Positions 9,321 through 18,168 of a stretch of DNA of 64,000 bases are shown in pieces (within the stretch, counting starts at the first letter, position 1; every line of letters begins with the position of its first letter). The stretch lies in contig NZ_LZSG01000064.1 of the NCBI RefSeq assembly GCF_001665395.1, forward strand, positions 1 to 64,000, read 5' to 3'. The translations under genes and the position numbers were made by a program. The DNA comes from Mycobacterium sp. 1164966.3. Lineage in GTDB: Bacteria; Actinomycetota; Actinomycetes; Mycobacteriales; Mycobacteriaceae. The notes below the pieces were generated by a model. The model did not search any database, was not told where the DNA came from, and saw nothing but the letters and a program-made list of their open reading frames with translations.

Positions 9321-9797
9321 GTGGGCAAGTTCACCAGAGCCGAAATCGAGCAAGCCGTCCGGAACTACTCCACTGTGGCCGAAGGGTGCTCCGCTTCCGG
9401 CGACTGGCGGCCCTTCGCGGATCTGTTCACCGAGGACGTCGTCTACACCGAGCATCACTACGGCGTCTTTCACGGTCGTGAAGCGGTGCGGGAGTGGATC
9501 GTCGGCGTCATGGCGCCTTTTCCGCACATGCGCTTCCCCAGCGACTGGATCGCATTCGACGAAGACAATGACGCAGTCGTCATGATGATCAGGAATCTGC
9601 TCGACCACCCGACGGACCCGAACGGCGAACCGTTTTGGTTCCCGAACTGGACGCGGCTGGTCTACGCCGGTGACGGCCTGTTTTCCAGCGAAGAAGACAT
9701 CTACAACCCGAACCGCGATGCGCCCCGAGTGGTCAGCGCCTGGCTGCAGGCCGGTGGCAAGCTGGCCACGGACGAGATCCCGCAGCCAAAGGGCTAG
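9321..9797 (+). CDS. nuclear transport factor 2-like (SnoaL) protein
   Basis: A 158-residue single-domain NTF2-like protein: an N-terminal helix (RAEIEQAVRNYSTVAE), DWRPFADLFTEDVVYTEHHYG, GREAVREWI and the sheet region WIAFDEDNDAVVMMIRNLL. The fold accommodates ligand-binding or small enzymes such as isomerases and dehydratases. The start is GTG 9321. Its stop overlaps the stop of the opposite-strand esterase by 4 bases. Confidence 0.85.
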   Translation: MGKFTRAEIEQAVRNYSTVAEGCSASGDWRPFADLFTEDVVYTEHHYGVFHGREAVREWIVGVMAPFPHMRFPSDWIAFDEDNDAVVMMIRNLLDHPTDPNGEPFWFPNWTRLVYAGDGLFSSEEDIYNPNRDAPRVVSAWLQAGGKLATDEIPQPKG

Positions 9798-10858
9798 CTC
9801 GCGACCTCGCGAAGGTACTCCGGTGTGGCGTCCCGGATGTAGTCGGCGATCTGGCGCAACGATCGGTCGGCTTCCGGGACCAGCCCGGCGGCAATCTGGA
9901 AGCCGTGCAGCTGACCAGGCCAGATCCGCACTTCCACCGGCACTCCGGCGTCGGCCAGCCGGCGCGCTCCCAAACGCGCATCGTGGAGCATGACCTCCGA
10001 GCCCGACACGTGGATAAGCGTCTTCGGCAGTCCTCGTTGCACTCGGTCCAGCGGCTCAATCACGTCTTCGGGCGCACCATCGACGACGCGGCGAGCAGCG
10101 GCCTTTTCGATGAGGTCGTTGAGGAAGTCGAAAACACCGGCCCCGAACAGCGCATCCGAGTGGATGTTGGGGTGCGCTTGCTTCGCATCGGCGCGCAATT
10201 GCAGCAGCGGCGACATCGCGACCAGAGCCGCCAGGTGCTCGCCATCGGCCAGCAGCCGCTCGGCCAGTGCCAGCGAGAGGTAGCCGCCAGCCGAATCGCC
10301 CGCGACGACGATCTGATCTGCCTCATAACCCATCTCGCGCAGCCAGTAGTAGCCGTCCTCGCAATCATCGAGCGCCTGACCGATCGAGTGCTTGGGCAAT
10401 AAGCGGTAGTCCACCAAGAGCACCGGCGCATCGATGTCGCGCGAGAGTATGGAGGCCATCCGTGCGTGCGTGTGATTTCCGCCGGCCAAGAACGCGCCGC
10501 CGTGCAGGAAAAGGAGGACGCGCCCGGTGCCGTCGACGGGGCGCACACCCTTGGCTCGAATGACCTGGGCGGTGCAATTCGCCAACTCCACCGTGGAGAG
10601 CTCGGTGCCGGCGATGGGCGGTAACGCACGAGCGACGAAGTCCAACGCACCATAGGGCCACGGAATCGGTAGCTGGCTCCCGATTGACAGCGCCGGCCGC
10701 AGGGCGAGCCGCGCGCCGAGTGAGAGGAGCCGACCGGCCACGCTCGGGGCACCTTCGACGATCTCAACGGGCGCGCCGCCGTCGTCGCGAAAGCGACGGC
10801 GTCGGCGCGAGCGAACGTCGCTGTGGTGGGGATGGACCCGACTCGCTAGCGTGGTCAT
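9794..10858 (-). CDS. alpha/beta hydrolase, hormone-sensitive-lipase family
   Basis: A protein of about 354 residues with HSL-family motifs: the oxyanion-hole LFLHGGAF (HGG), the nucleophile elbow VVAGDSAGG, and a C-terminal catalytic His in WPGQLHGFQ, with an Asp expected before it. It resembles mycobacterial Lip-type carboxylesterases. ATG 10858 is preferred over an upstream in-frame start at 10918 because GAAGGA sits 7 bases before it. No signal peptide is visible. Confidence 0.88.
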   Translation of the reverse strand: MTTLASRVHPHHSDVRSRRRRRFRDDGGAPVEIVEGAPSVAGRLLSLGARLALRPALSIGSQLPIPWPYGALDFVARALPPIAGTELSTVELANCTAQVIRAKGVRPVDGTGRVLLFLHGGAFLAGGNHTHARMASILSRDIDAPVLLVDYRLLPKHSIGQALDDCEDGYYWLREMGYEADQIVVAGDSAGGYLSLALAERLLADGEHLAALVAMSPLLQLRADAKQAHPNIHSDALFGAGVFDFLNDLIEKAAARRVVDGAPEDVIEPLDRVQRGLPKTLIHVSGSEVMLHDARLGARRLADAGVPVEVRIWPGQLHGFQIAAGLVPEADRSLRQIADYIRDATPEYLREVAS

Positions 10859-10995
10859 CGCGCTTCCTTCGATTTGTTCCGCGACATCGGTGGCGGAAGG
10901 TCTCTGAATGTTGAGCACGATGCTTTATGAGCGGTCTAGACGAGTTCTAAAAGGGATCTAAAAGGATCCTTGGAGGGCAGCAGCGGAAGTGCGCC

Positions 10996-11051
10996 GAACA
11001 GACGCAAAATCACCCGATTTCGTACGAAAACGGGTGATTTTGCGTCTGCTC
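10996..11051. repeat. 56-bp near-palindrome, copy 1
   Basis: Arms CAGACGCAAAATCACCCG (10999-11016) and its exact reverse complement (11031-11048) flank a centre that is itself almost palindromic. The outer bases match GAGCAGAC...GTCTGCTC with one mismatch. It lies immediately downstream of the DJ-1 gene stop at 11056, so in the minus-strand transcript it would fold into a long hairpin right after the stop. Confidence 0.9.
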
Positions 11052-11055
11052 GCCC

Positions 11056-11805
11056 TCAGGCCGACGAGCCCACGGGCAGCCGCTTGCGCCGCCGCGACCG
11101 GACTGCGGCCAGCGCTTGGTCCCAGGCCAGCAATGTGGTGGCCTTCAGGTTGGCCGGCTTGGCACTGTCCTTGGAGAGCAGCGCCGTGGCCGCGGCCTTC
11201 GTGGTCGCCGATGCCTTCGACATGTGACCGGAATCGAACGGCGGGTGCGGATCGTATTCGATCGCGAGCTGGATCGCCTTCGCGCGGCCTTCACCGCCCA
11301 GCTGTCCGGCCAGCCACAGCGCCAGGTCTAGTCCCGCGGAGACACCCGCACTCGTAATGACATTGTCCTGGTGCACAATTCGCTCATCGCCTACGGGAAT
11401 GACGCCGAATGCCTTCAGCGCCGGGAGCGCGATCCAATGCGAGGTGGCCCGCTTGTCTTTGAGCAGACCGGCGGCTGCCAGAATCACCGAGCCCGAGCAC
11501 ACCGACGTCGTCCAACTGGCGGTCTGGTGGGCCTGGCGCAACCAATCGAGCAGCTTCTCGTCGCGCGCGTGCACCGGAGTCGACGGGCCACCGGGTACCA
11601 GAATCACGTCGGGCGAAGGTGTTTCGGCCAGCGAATGCGTCGCGCCGAGCACCAGAACGCCGGAGTCAGCAGTGATCGGTCCGGCTTCATGCCAGACGAA
11701 ACGCACCTCGGCGTGCGGCAACTGGCGCAACACCTCGTAGGGGCCGATCATGTCCAGCGCGGTGAATCCCGGGTATGCGACGAAGGCGATCTGGGTCATC
11801 GTCAT
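11056..11805 (-). CDS. DJ-1/PfpI family protein
   Basis: A 249-residue DJ-1/PfpI-domain protein of the isonitrile-hydratase-like group. Visible are FVAYPGFTALDMIGPYEVL at the start, DVILVPGG, and the nucleophile Cys in TSVCSGSVILAAAGLL (about residue 102), followed by the usual ATSHW. The C-terminal 50 residues are Ala/Lys-rich and end in an Arg-rich tail beyond the normal domain. It lies 27 bases downstream of the GlxA-type regulator on the same strand, so the two probably form an operon. Confidence 0.88.
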   Translation of the reverse strand: MTMTQIAFVAYPGFTALDMIGPYEVLRQLPHAEVRFVWHEAGPITADSGVLVLGATHSLAETPSPDVILVPGGPSTPVHARDEKLLDWLRQAHQTASWTTSVCSGSVILAAAGLLKDKRATSHWIALPALKAFGVIPVGDERIVHQDNVITSAGVSAGLDLALWLAGQLGGEGRAKAIQLAIEYDPHPPFDSGHMSKASATTKAAATALLSKDSAKPANLKATTLLAWDQALAAVRSRRRKRLPVGSSA

Positions 11806-11832
11806 TCCTTTCTGGTTGGGGCTCTGCAGGTT

Positions 11833-12783
11833 TCAGGCAAAGGCTTTTCGGTACTGGTCCGGCGAGACGCCGATGCGCCGAATAAAGTTGCGCCGCATGG
11901 TTTCTGCGGTGCCAAAGCCACAGCGGGCGGCGATCGCCACGACGGTGTCGTCGGACTCTTCCAACTGCCGGCGAGCGGCATCGGTGCGGATGCGTTCCAC
12001 GTACTGGCCGGGCGCCTCGCCGACTTCGTCGGTGAACACCCGGGTGAAATGACGTGGGCTCATCGCCGCACGGCGCGCCAGGTCGTCGATGTTGTGCGAG
12101 CCACCCGGTTCGGCCTCGATGGACTCCTGCACCTCGCGGATGGGGGCCCGCTTGGCCCGCGGCATCCACACCGGCGCGGCGAACTGTGTCTGCCCGCCCG
12201 GGCGGCGCAGATACAGCACCAGCCAGCGGGCGACCGTTTGCGCCACCTCGGTGCCCTGGTCATTCTCGACCAGCGAGAGCGCGAGGTCGATACCCGAGGT
12301 GACGCCCGCGGCCGTCCACACCGTCTCGGAACTGCGGATGAAAATCGGGTCGGGATCGACGTTGACACGGGGAAAGTCACGGGCCAAGCGGCCGGCGAAC
12401 GCCCAGTGGGTGGTCGCGCGGCAGCCGTCCAGCAACCCGGCCTCGGCCGCGAGGAACGCCCCCGTGCAGACGGTGACGAGTCGCCGGGCAGTGCGCGAGA
12501 CCTCTTTGATCCAGTTCACGAACTCGGGGTCGGATCGTGCGGCATCGACGCCGGCGCCCCCGGGGAGCATGACGGTATCGACCGGGTCGCCCGGGTCCGG
12601 TAGCGCTTCTGCCATGAAGGCCAGCCCGGTGACGGTGGTGACCGGTTGCCCGCCGGGCGACACGATAGCGACCTCATATCCACCGCCGGTGAGCATCGAT
12701 GCCCCGGTGAACACCTCATGCGGCCCTACCAAGTCGAGCGCCTGCACGCCGGGGAAGCCGACCATGAGCACTTTTCGAACCAT
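11833..12783 (-). CDS. GlxA-family transcriptional regulator (DJ-1 domain + AraC HTH)
   Basis: A 316-residue regulator: an N-terminal DJ-1/PfpI-like sensor domain (residues 1-190, with VMLPGGAG and the Cys-containing VTVCTGAFLAAEAGLL) and a C-terminal AraC/XylS double HTH (about 210-316, with RRAAMSPRHFTRVFTDEVG and a second helix pair ARCGFGTAETMRRNF). Proteins of this type sense small amides or metabolites. The start ATG 12783 faces away from tpx. It probably controls the DJ-1 gene just downstream. Confidence 0.9.
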   Translation of the reverse strand: MVRKVLMVGFPGVQALDLVGPHEVFTGASMLTGGGYEVAIVSPGGQPVTTVTGLAFMAEALPDPGDPVDTVMLPGGAGVDAARSDPEFVNWIKEVSRTARRLVTVCTGAFLAAEAGLLDGCRATTHWAFAGRLARDFPRVNVDPDPIFIRSSETVWTAAGVTSGIDLALSLVENDQGTEVAQTVARWLVLYLRRPGGQTQFAAPVWMPRAKRAPIREVQESIEAEPGGSHNIDDLARRAAMSPRHFTRVFTDEVGEAPGQYVERIRTDAARRQLEESDDTVVAIAARCGFGTAETMRRNFIRRIGVSPDQYRKAFA

Positions 12784-12913
12784 GGACCTAGTGTTGGCCA
12801 GCCACGGGCATGGCGTCTACGCCGTGCACCCCACCATTTAGGACATGCGCGCCGGCCGCGGATTGCCGGACCTGACCGTCGGCCGCCTGGCCGGCCTTGG
12901 CAGACTGTGCCCC

Positions 12914-13408
12914 ATGGCACAGATAACCTTGCGCGGAAATGCGATCAATACCGTCGGCGAGCTGCCCGCGGTCGGATCACCGGCCCCCAGCTTCGGACTG
13001 ACCGGAGGCGACCTGGGAACGGTCAGCAGCGATCAGTTCCGCGGTAAGTCCGTGTTGCTGAACATCTTTCCCTCGATCGACACCCCGGTGTGCGCGACCA
13101 GCGTGCGGACCTTCAACGAGCGTGCCGGAGCGACGGGTGCGACGGTCGTTTGTGTGTCCAAAGACCTGCCGTTCGCGCAGCAGCGATTCTGCGGCGCAGA
13201 AGGCGCCCAGAACGTCGTGACTGCGTCGGCCTTTCGCGACAGCTTCGGCGAGGACTACGGCGTCACCATCACCGACGGCCCGATGGCCGGCCTGCTCGCC
13301 CGTGCGGTCGTGGTGATCGACGCCGACGGCAACGTCGCCTACGCACAACTGGTCCCAGAAATCGCCCAAGAGCCCGACTACGACGCAGCACTCGCCGCAC
13401 TTTCCTAG
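12914..13408 (+). CDS. tpx: thiol peroxidase Tpx
   Basis: A 164-residue atypical 2-Cys peroxiredoxin that reduces peroxides with thioredoxin. The peroxidatic Cys60 lies in SIDTPVCATSVRTF, and the resolving Cys93 in QQRFCGAEGA; Cys80 is also present, as in the M. tuberculosis enzyme. The start is ATG 12914 (MAQITLRGN), the conserved family N-terminus; the frame is open upstream to 12845. It is divergent from the GlxA-type regulator, with 130 bases between the starts. Confidence 0.95.
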   Translation: MAQITLRGNAINTVGELPAVGSPAPSFGLTGGDLGTVSSDQFRGKSVLLNIFPSIDTPVCATSVRTFNERAGATGATVVCVSKDLPFAQQRFCGAEGAQNVVTASAFRDSFGEDYGVTITDGPMAGLLARAVVVIDADGNVAYAQLVPEIAQEPDYDAALAALS

Positions 13409-13418
13409 GCCGAGCCGG

Positions 13419-14366
13419 CTAACCGAGGCGTCCCGCGGTGGCGGCCAGTACCTCGCGGCAGCCGGACCACATCTGCTTGATGATCTCGGCGGCCGGCAAG
13501 ATCTCGTCGATGCGGCCGGCCACCTGACCGGTATTGGCGACGCTGGCATCCAGGTCCCCGTCGAAGTAGAGCCGCTGGACCCGTTGTAACGCCGCACCGC
13601 CATCCTGGGCGGACATCGAGGCGTCGATCTTGTCGGCGGCCGGCGTGCGGATCACCCGCATCATCCGCTTGCCGTCAAGGGGCAGCAGCACCGTCGATGT
13701 TTCGTCGGCATGGACGACCGCTTGCTTGAGGTTGCCGTGCACCGGCGAATCCGCCGAGGCGAGCAACCGCGTACCCATCTGCACAGCTTCGGCCCCCAGC
13801 ACGAATGCGGCCGCCATGGACCGGGCGTCGCAGATCCCGCCGGCCGCGACGATCGGTACGTTTACGTGGGCTGCCACCAACGGCAGCAGCACCATGGTCG
13901 ACGCGCCGAATCGGTTCTTGAATCCGCCGCCCTCGACACCTTCGACGACCAGGCCGTCGACGCCCGCTTCCACCGCCTTCCTCGCCGCGGCCAGCGTGCC
14001 CACCACATGGAACACGGTGATGCCCGCGTCGTGTAGCCGGTCGATCAGCAGCGCGGGGTCGCCTGCCGAGGTGGTGACGAAGCGAATACCGTTGTCCGCC
14101 AACAGATCCACTACGGCAGGGTCGCGGTTGAACAGCAGCGCTATGTTCGCTCCGACCGAGCCGTCGGTGAGGTCGCGCACCCGCCGCAGGTCGGCCCGGC
14201 CCTGCTCCGAGGTCGTTTCGATAATGCCCAGGGCGCCGGCATTGGAGACCGCCGCGGCCAGTTGGGCGCCGGCGATGTAGGTCATCGGGGCCTGAATGAT
14301 CGGAATGTCGATGCGCGCGAGGTCGCAGACCCGGTTGGGGGTGGGGGCCGAACGGTCAATCGGCAT
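13419..14366 (-). CDS. nitronate monooxygenase-like FMN enzyme
   Basis: A 315-residue TIM-barrel FMN protein of the nitronate monooxygenase/2-nitropropane dioxygenase family: IPIIQAPMTYIAG, the FMN-binding VPIVAAGGICDARSM and EAVQMGTRLLAS. The position of the catalytic His in true nitronate monooxygenases (usually GGHRG) reads VEGGGFKNRFG here, so the His is absent; the true activity may differ. Its start overlaps the NYN gene by 11 bases (coupling). It converges with tpx. Confidence 0.85.
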   Translation of the reverse strand: MPIDRSAPTPNRVCDLARIDIPIIQAPMTYIAGAQLAAAVSNAGALGIIETTSEQGRADLRRVRDLTDGSVGANIALLFNRDPAVVDLLADNGIRFVTTSAGDPALLIDRLHDAGITVFHVVGTLAAARKAVEAGVDGLVVEGVEGGGFKNRFGASTMVLLPLVAAHVNVPIVAAGGICDARSMAAAFVLGAEAVQMGTRLLASADSPVHGNLKQAVVHADETSTVLLPLDGKRMMRVIRTPAADKIDASMSAQDGGAALQRVQRLYFDGDLDASVANTGQVAGRIDEILPAAEIIKQMWSGCREVLAATAGRLG

Positions 14367-14766
14367 GATGCTCCCAAGGTTTCGCGCCGCCAGGACGCGG
14401 GTCGATCATGTCACGAAAGGTTTCCGCCGGGCAGACCGATGCGCCCATGGCCCGGACGCGATTGACGAGCAGCCGGTCTGACGTCACGACGCGAATTTCA
14501 GCCGGTCGCGCGTCGGCAGCTACCAACCGGACGATCTCGTCGTCCGCCGAGTTGGCGCCCGCCCTGGGTGCATGCGTCACCTCGATCGACGACGCGGGGA
14601 TGGAGCTAGACGGTGGCCGTTCGAACACGACCGTCACATCGTCGCCTGCCGCTGACGCCCACTTGTCGAGCCGCTCCACCAGCGCGACCATCGCGCCGTG
14701 ACGATCCCTCCACCAACCGTCCGGACGAGTCCCGATCACGTTCATGCCGTCGACGATCCACCGCAT
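14356..14766 (-). CDS. NYN/PIN-like (YacP-type) RNase-fold protein
   Basis: A 136-residue single-domain protein of the NYN type. It has the N-terminal Asp motif RWIVDGMNVIGTRP (about residues 2-15), a middle acidic patch in NSADDEIVRLVAAD (about 71-84) and VVTSDRLLVNRVRAMG; these acidic residues would bind metal for RNA cleavage. The gene overlaps the start of the nitronate monooxygenase-like gene by 11 bases. A role in RNA turnover is inferred from the family only. Confidence 0.82.
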   Translation of the reverse strand: MRWIVDGMNVIGTRPDGWWRDRHGAMVALVERLDKWASAAGDDVTVVFERPPSSSIPASSIEVTHAPRAGANSADDEIVRLVAADARPAEIRVVTSDRLLVNRVRAMGASVCPAETFRDMIDPRPGGAKPWEHHAD

Positions 14767-14793
14767 ACGCGACCCGTTAGCAGCCGCGCCGAG

Positions 14794-15615
14794 TCACAGA
14801 TGCGGCAGCAGTCGCTCGGCGAACGCGTCGGGGTGCTCGCGGTGCATGAAGTGACCGCCGGGAACCTCCTCGACGATGTACCCGTTCTCGAACATCCGGG
14901 CAGCGCCGCGATAGTCCGCCGGTGTGACTATCGGATCATCGAGGCCCGCGAATACCACCGTGGGCACCGCGATTCGCGCCTTCAGCGATGCGCTCGGGAT
15001 AGGGGAGAGCTTGCGGTAGTAACCGAATGCCGCGTTCAGGCTGGCCGGGTTCGCGAAGCTCGCGCGTACGGCGTCGAACTCCGAAGGATCGGGATTCCAG
15101 GTCGGGGACCAGCGCCGGTAGATGGCGGGGAGAGCGGCAAAGTCGTTGCGCGCAAATCTATTTGGTGCCCCCGGTAGCTTGTAGGCGACGAAGTGGCGGG
15201 CCCCCCACAGCTTCTTGGGCGACGGCTTGAGCGCTGCCGGATGCGGAATGCCAACCACGAAGAGCTTTTTCACGCGGTCCGGACCTAGAGCAGCGGCACC
15301 ATATGCCGCCGAGGCACCCCAGTCGTGCCCAATCACCACGGCGTCAGGAGCACCGAGCGCGTCGATCAGCGCGAGTGGATCGCGCGCCAGGGTCTCTTGA
15401 TCGGGGTCTCGATCCGGGATCGCGGTGGGGTGGTATCCGCGCATGAATGGACTGACGGCGCGGTACCCTTTGGCGGCGATCCGCGGGCGAAGATCGTCCC
15501 ACGAATGCGCGGTGTCCGGGAAACCGTGCAGCATGAGCACGAGCGGGCCGGAGCCCTCCTCCAAATACGCGAATTTCAGTCCGTTGGCATCGACGAATTG
15601 GATCGCGTCGCTCAT
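14794..15615 (-). CDS. alpha/beta hydrolase, epoxide-hydrolase-like
   Basis: A 273-residue alpha/beta hydrolase. HGFPDTAHSWDDL (oxyanion HGFP), the nucleophile Asp in VVIGHDWGASAAYG (about residue 97), a helical cap, an acid in FAGLDDPIV and the catalytic His in PGGHFMHREHP. The Asp nucleophile in GHDWG is the pattern of epoxide hydrolases and haloacid/haloalkane-type enzymes. It is 27 bases downstream of the NYN gene's 5' side in the same direction but upstream of it in transcription, so an operon with NYN and the NMO-like gene is possible. Confidence 0.88.
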   Translation of the reverse strand: MSDAIQFVDANGLKFAYLEEGSGPLVLMLHGFPDTAHSWDDLRPRIAAKGYRAVSPFMRGYHPTAIPDRDPDQETLARDPLALIDALGAPDAVVIGHDWGASAAYGAAALGPDRVKKLFVVGIPHPAALKPSPKKLWGARHFVAYKLPGAPNRFARNDFAALPAIYRRWSPTWNPDPSEFDAVRASFANPASLNAAFGYYRKLSPIPSASLKARIAVPTVVFAGLDDPIVTPADYRGAARMFENGYIVEEVPGGHFMHREHPDAFAERLLPHL

Positions 15616-15642
15616 GACTTGGGAACACTACGCCGGTCTCGC

Positions 15643-15698
15643 GAGCAGACGCAAAAGCCCGCATTTCCTACCGAAATCGGGTGCTTTTGCGTCTGCTC
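15643..15698. repeat. 56-bp near-palindrome, copy 2
   Basis: Outer arms GAGCAGACGCAAAAGC and GCTTTTGCGTCTGCTC are exact inverted repeats; the inner arms (CCGCATTT / AAATCGGG) are partly complementary. It lies 7 bases downstream of the tautomerase stop (minus strand) and 28 bases upstream of the epoxide-hydrolase-like gene start. Confidence 0.9.
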
Positions 15699-15705
15699 GG
15701 CGACC

Positions 15706-16140
15706 CTAGGGGTCGTCTGCGACTAGACCCTTAATCTGTTGGTAGTAAACGATTTTGCCCGCCCCGGCCCAATTGCCCTCCGGTATCTCGTGTATCAGCG
15801 TCCACACGTGATACGCCCGCGGGCCCGCGGCATCGATGTCGGCGGCCGCGCAAACAGCCGCGTGTACGTCGGCGGCGAGTTGTTCCTTGCGGTCTTTAGA
15901 CAGTGCTCCTATGAATACCGTCAGGTCGACCCGGAAGCGGGGCTGGCCGGCGTCACGGCCCCCCACCAATTGCGCTCCGGACTCCAACGCATGCAGATAC
16001 ACCACCGTGTTTTCGCGCATGAATGCGGTGTCGGGGGCGCGCTCGGCGCGCAGCAGCACGGTGACCAACTCGTCGGCCAGGCTGCGCAAGGCATCGTCGT
16101 CCAGCGAACCACGCACGAAAGTGAAATCGATCATCGGCAT
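15706..16140 (-). CDS. tautomerase family protein
   Basis: A 144-residue 4-oxalocrotonate-tautomerase-superfamily protein. The start ATG 16140 was chosen over an upstream start at 16167 because it places Pro directly after the initiator Met (M-P-M-I-D-F), and Pro1 is the catalytic base of this family after Met removal. Two beta-alpha-beta halves are visible, DFTFVRGSLDDDALRSLAD and FRVDLTVFIGALSKDRKEQ. Substrate unknown. Confidence 0.85.
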   Translation of the reverse strand: MPMIDFTFVRGSLDDDALRSLADELVTVLLRAERAPDTAFMRENTVVYLHALESGAQLVGGRDAGQPRFRVDLTVFIGALSKDRKEQLAADVHAAVCAAADIDAAGPRAYHVWTLIHEIPEGNWAGAGKIVYYQQIKGLVADDP

Positions 16141-16179
16141 TGTGGCTCCCAGTTTCACGCGTATCACTCGTGTGGACGA

Positions 16180-16237
16180 CGAGATTGACGCCAGCGCGGG
16201 GAAAGTGCGAGTTGACTTCGCGTTAACGTCGATCTCG
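16180..16237. repeat. imperfect inverted repeat in a 288-base gene-free stretch
   Basis: The 16141-16428 interval holds no convincing gene. It contains 19-base arms 16180-16198 and 16219-16237 that are complementary with four mismatches around a 20-base centre, so a stem-loop could form. It lies upstream of both flanking genes, so it is not at a 3' end. A regulatory role is possible but unproven. Confidence 0.5.
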
Positions 16238-16428
16238 GCGACGATCGTCGACGACCGGGTCGTTATATCAGATAGCTCAACCGAATGGAGGTGCTCACCT
16301 GCCTCGGTTGTTCGTCGACGCCGCAGCGCCCCCTGCTGCCTGCCGGCTGTGGGTTTGTGTCACGCCTGCGGTGGACAAACGTGCACGACTCTACATTCGC
16401 CCAGGCGGCGGGTGCTATAACGCAACGT

Positions 16429-17277
16429 ATGTCCGATACCGAGCCGCTCATCACGCACGTTTCTGACACCGCACGCTGGACGGCGCTGCATCGGGCGACC
16501 GAATCGGCACGACGCGACGCATTGTTCGACGACCCGTTCGCCGAACGTCTAGCCGGTGAGCACGGCCGCGCCATCGTCGCCGGATCGCCGCGCACGACGC
16601 GCAACGGATGGTGGCTGGTGGCACGTACCAAGATCATCGACGACACGATCCTCGAAGCGATCGCCGACGGCTGCGACCGCGTCCTCAACTTGGCCGCGGG
16701 ACTGGACACCCGACCGTATCGGCTGGACCTGCCGGCGGATTTCGACTGGGTGGAGGCCGACCTACCTGGATTGCTCACCGAGAAGGCGCGGCTGCTTTCC
16801 GAGGACAGTCCGCGATGCCGATTGACCCGGACCGCCGTCGACCTGGCCGACCCGCGCGCCCGGGAAGCCTTCTTCGACGAGGCGCTGGACGGCGCCGGCA
16901 AGGCGCTGGTGCTCACTGAGGGCCTGCTGTACTACCTCGACAATCACGATGTCGACGCACTGTCACAGGCGATCAAGCGACCCGAGGTCGCTTGGTGGAT
17001 GCTGGATTTCGGCGGTCCCGGTCTGAAGAAGCTGATGAATAAGAAGATGGCAGGCATATCGGAGAGGGCGCCGTTCAAATTCGCACCGGAAAACGGCCTG
17101 GCCTACTTCGAAGAGCTGGGCTGGCGCACGGTCGAGGTGGAATCGTCACTGATGGCGGCTCGACGATTCCGCCGCTTACCGTTGTCGATGCGCCTTGTTG
17201 CCCGGCTGCCCCAAGCAGATCCGCGCAGGCCTGGGGCACACCAGCCCTACACCGCCGTCGCGCGGTTGACTCACTGA
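16429..17277 (+). CDS. class I SAM-dependent methyltransferase (TIGR00027/COG3315 type)
   Basis: A 282-residue member of the large mycobacterial O-methyltransferase-like group (leucine carboxyl methyltransferase superfamily). The SAM pocket motif LNLAAGLDTRPYRL (about residues 87-100), an acidic WVEADLPG strand and VLTEGLLYYL are seen; the N-terminus SDTARWTALHRATES with LFDDPFAERLAG is the group signature. The start is ATG 16429; the frame is open to 16285 without conserved sequence. Substrate unknown. Confidence 0.88.
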   Translation: MSDTEPLITHVSDTARWTALHRATESARRDALFDDPFAERLAGEHGRAIVAGSPRTTRNGWWLVARTKIIDDTILEAIADGCDRVLNLAAGLDTRPYRLDLPADFDWVEADLPGLLTEKARLLSEDSPRCRLTRTAVDLADPRAREAFFDEALDGAGKALVLTEGLLYYLDNHDVDALSQAIKRPEVAWWMLDFGGPGLKKLMNKKMAGISERAPFKFAPENGLAYFEELGWRTVEVESSLMAARRFRRLPLSMRLVARLPQADPRRPGAHQPYTAVARLTH

Positions 17278-17286
17278 GGAGAAGGA

Positions 17287-18126
17287 TTACCAAACGCGGA
17301 CATAGTCGACCAACATCTGCGCGGGATAGCTGCCCGGCCCGGGGTCACCGCCGCCCGAACCGGCAACCGCAAGATTCAGCACCGGAAATGCGGTGTAGCC
17401 CGGGTCGTTGAACGGCCAATCCGGCAGCGCACTTGCCGGCACGTCGAAGTAGGGCGCCGCGCCGTCGGAGTAGTCCTTCCAAAAGCGGATACCTGCCTGG
17501 TCCCACTGGCAGCGCCAGGTGTGCCAAGCACTGTCCAGCGCGACGTTGTGGGTCTTCCATTCGCCACCGTTGGATTTCGCATGGACCGTGGTTGCCGAGG
17601 GCCAGCTGCCGTTGCCGTACCACTCGATGATGTCGATTTCGCCGCGGTCATCGTTGCCCAACCACCAGGCCGGCCAGCAACCGGCGGTCAGGCAGTCGAA
17701 TTTGATGCGGGCTTCCCAGGTGTGGCCGACGCCGCCCCGCCACGGGCTTTGAATCTTGCCGCCGTAGTAGGTGGGGCCATCTTTCGCCGCACGCAGGACC
17801 AGGTTGGACTTGCCGTCGAGGAAGACGTTCTGGCGATCGTCGCGGTACTGCCCGACGTGCTCGGGGAGCTCCCAGTACGTCGGATCCTTCATCGTCTCGC
17901 GGGCTCGGGCCACGATCCACTTCGACGAATCAGGAGCCGAGCCGGCCGGCCCGTCGAACTCGTCCTGGAAGATGTAGGGCCCCGATTGCCCGCTGGGTGG
18001 CGCGGCGGGTGCCGGCGGCTGGCGCCCCCGGTCAGCAGCTGCCTGGGGGAGCGGGATCGCGGCCGTCAGCGCCGCGAAGCCCGTCATCAACATCATGTTG
18101 CGACGATCCATCTCAGGCATAAGCAA
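17287..18126 (-). CDS. secreted GH16 family beta-glucanase-like protein
   Basis: A 279-residue exported glycoside hydrolase family 16 protein. The catalytic motif is GEIDIIEWYG (E-x-D-x-x-E), near residue 160; WPAWWLGND precedes it as in laminarinases. The N-terminus has Arg residues (MDRRNMM), a hydrophobic core (TGFAALTAAIPLP) and Ala-rich cleavage region, so export is likely. The N-terminal MLMPEMDRR and overall layout match, from memory, M. tuberculosis Rv0315, a beta-1,3-glucanase-like antigen. It converges with the methyltransferase (9 bases between the stops). Confidence 0.9.
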   Translation of the reverse strand: MLMPEMDRRNMMLMTGFAALTAAIPLPQAAADRGRQPPAPAAPPSGQSGPYIFQDEFDGPAGSAPDSSKWIVARARETMKDPTYWELPEHVGQYRDDRQNVFLDGKSNLVLRAAKDGPTYYGGKIQSPWRGGVGHTWEARIKFDCLTAGCWPAWWLGNDDRGEIDIIEWYGNGSWPSATTVHAKSNGGEWKTHNVALDSAWHTWRCQWDQAGIRFWKDYSDGAAPYFDVPASALPDWPFNDPGYTAFPVLNLAVAGSGGGDPGPGSYPAQMLVDYVRVW

Positions 18127-18168
18127 AGCACCATAGCAGCCGGGACCGTACGGCGTGAAAACGCGAAC

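Noticed and set aside
11371..12603. A 410-codon frame on the plus strand over the DJ-1 and GlxA genes
   Set aside because: Composition is Arg/His/Gly-rich without motifs; the minus strand carries two clear families.
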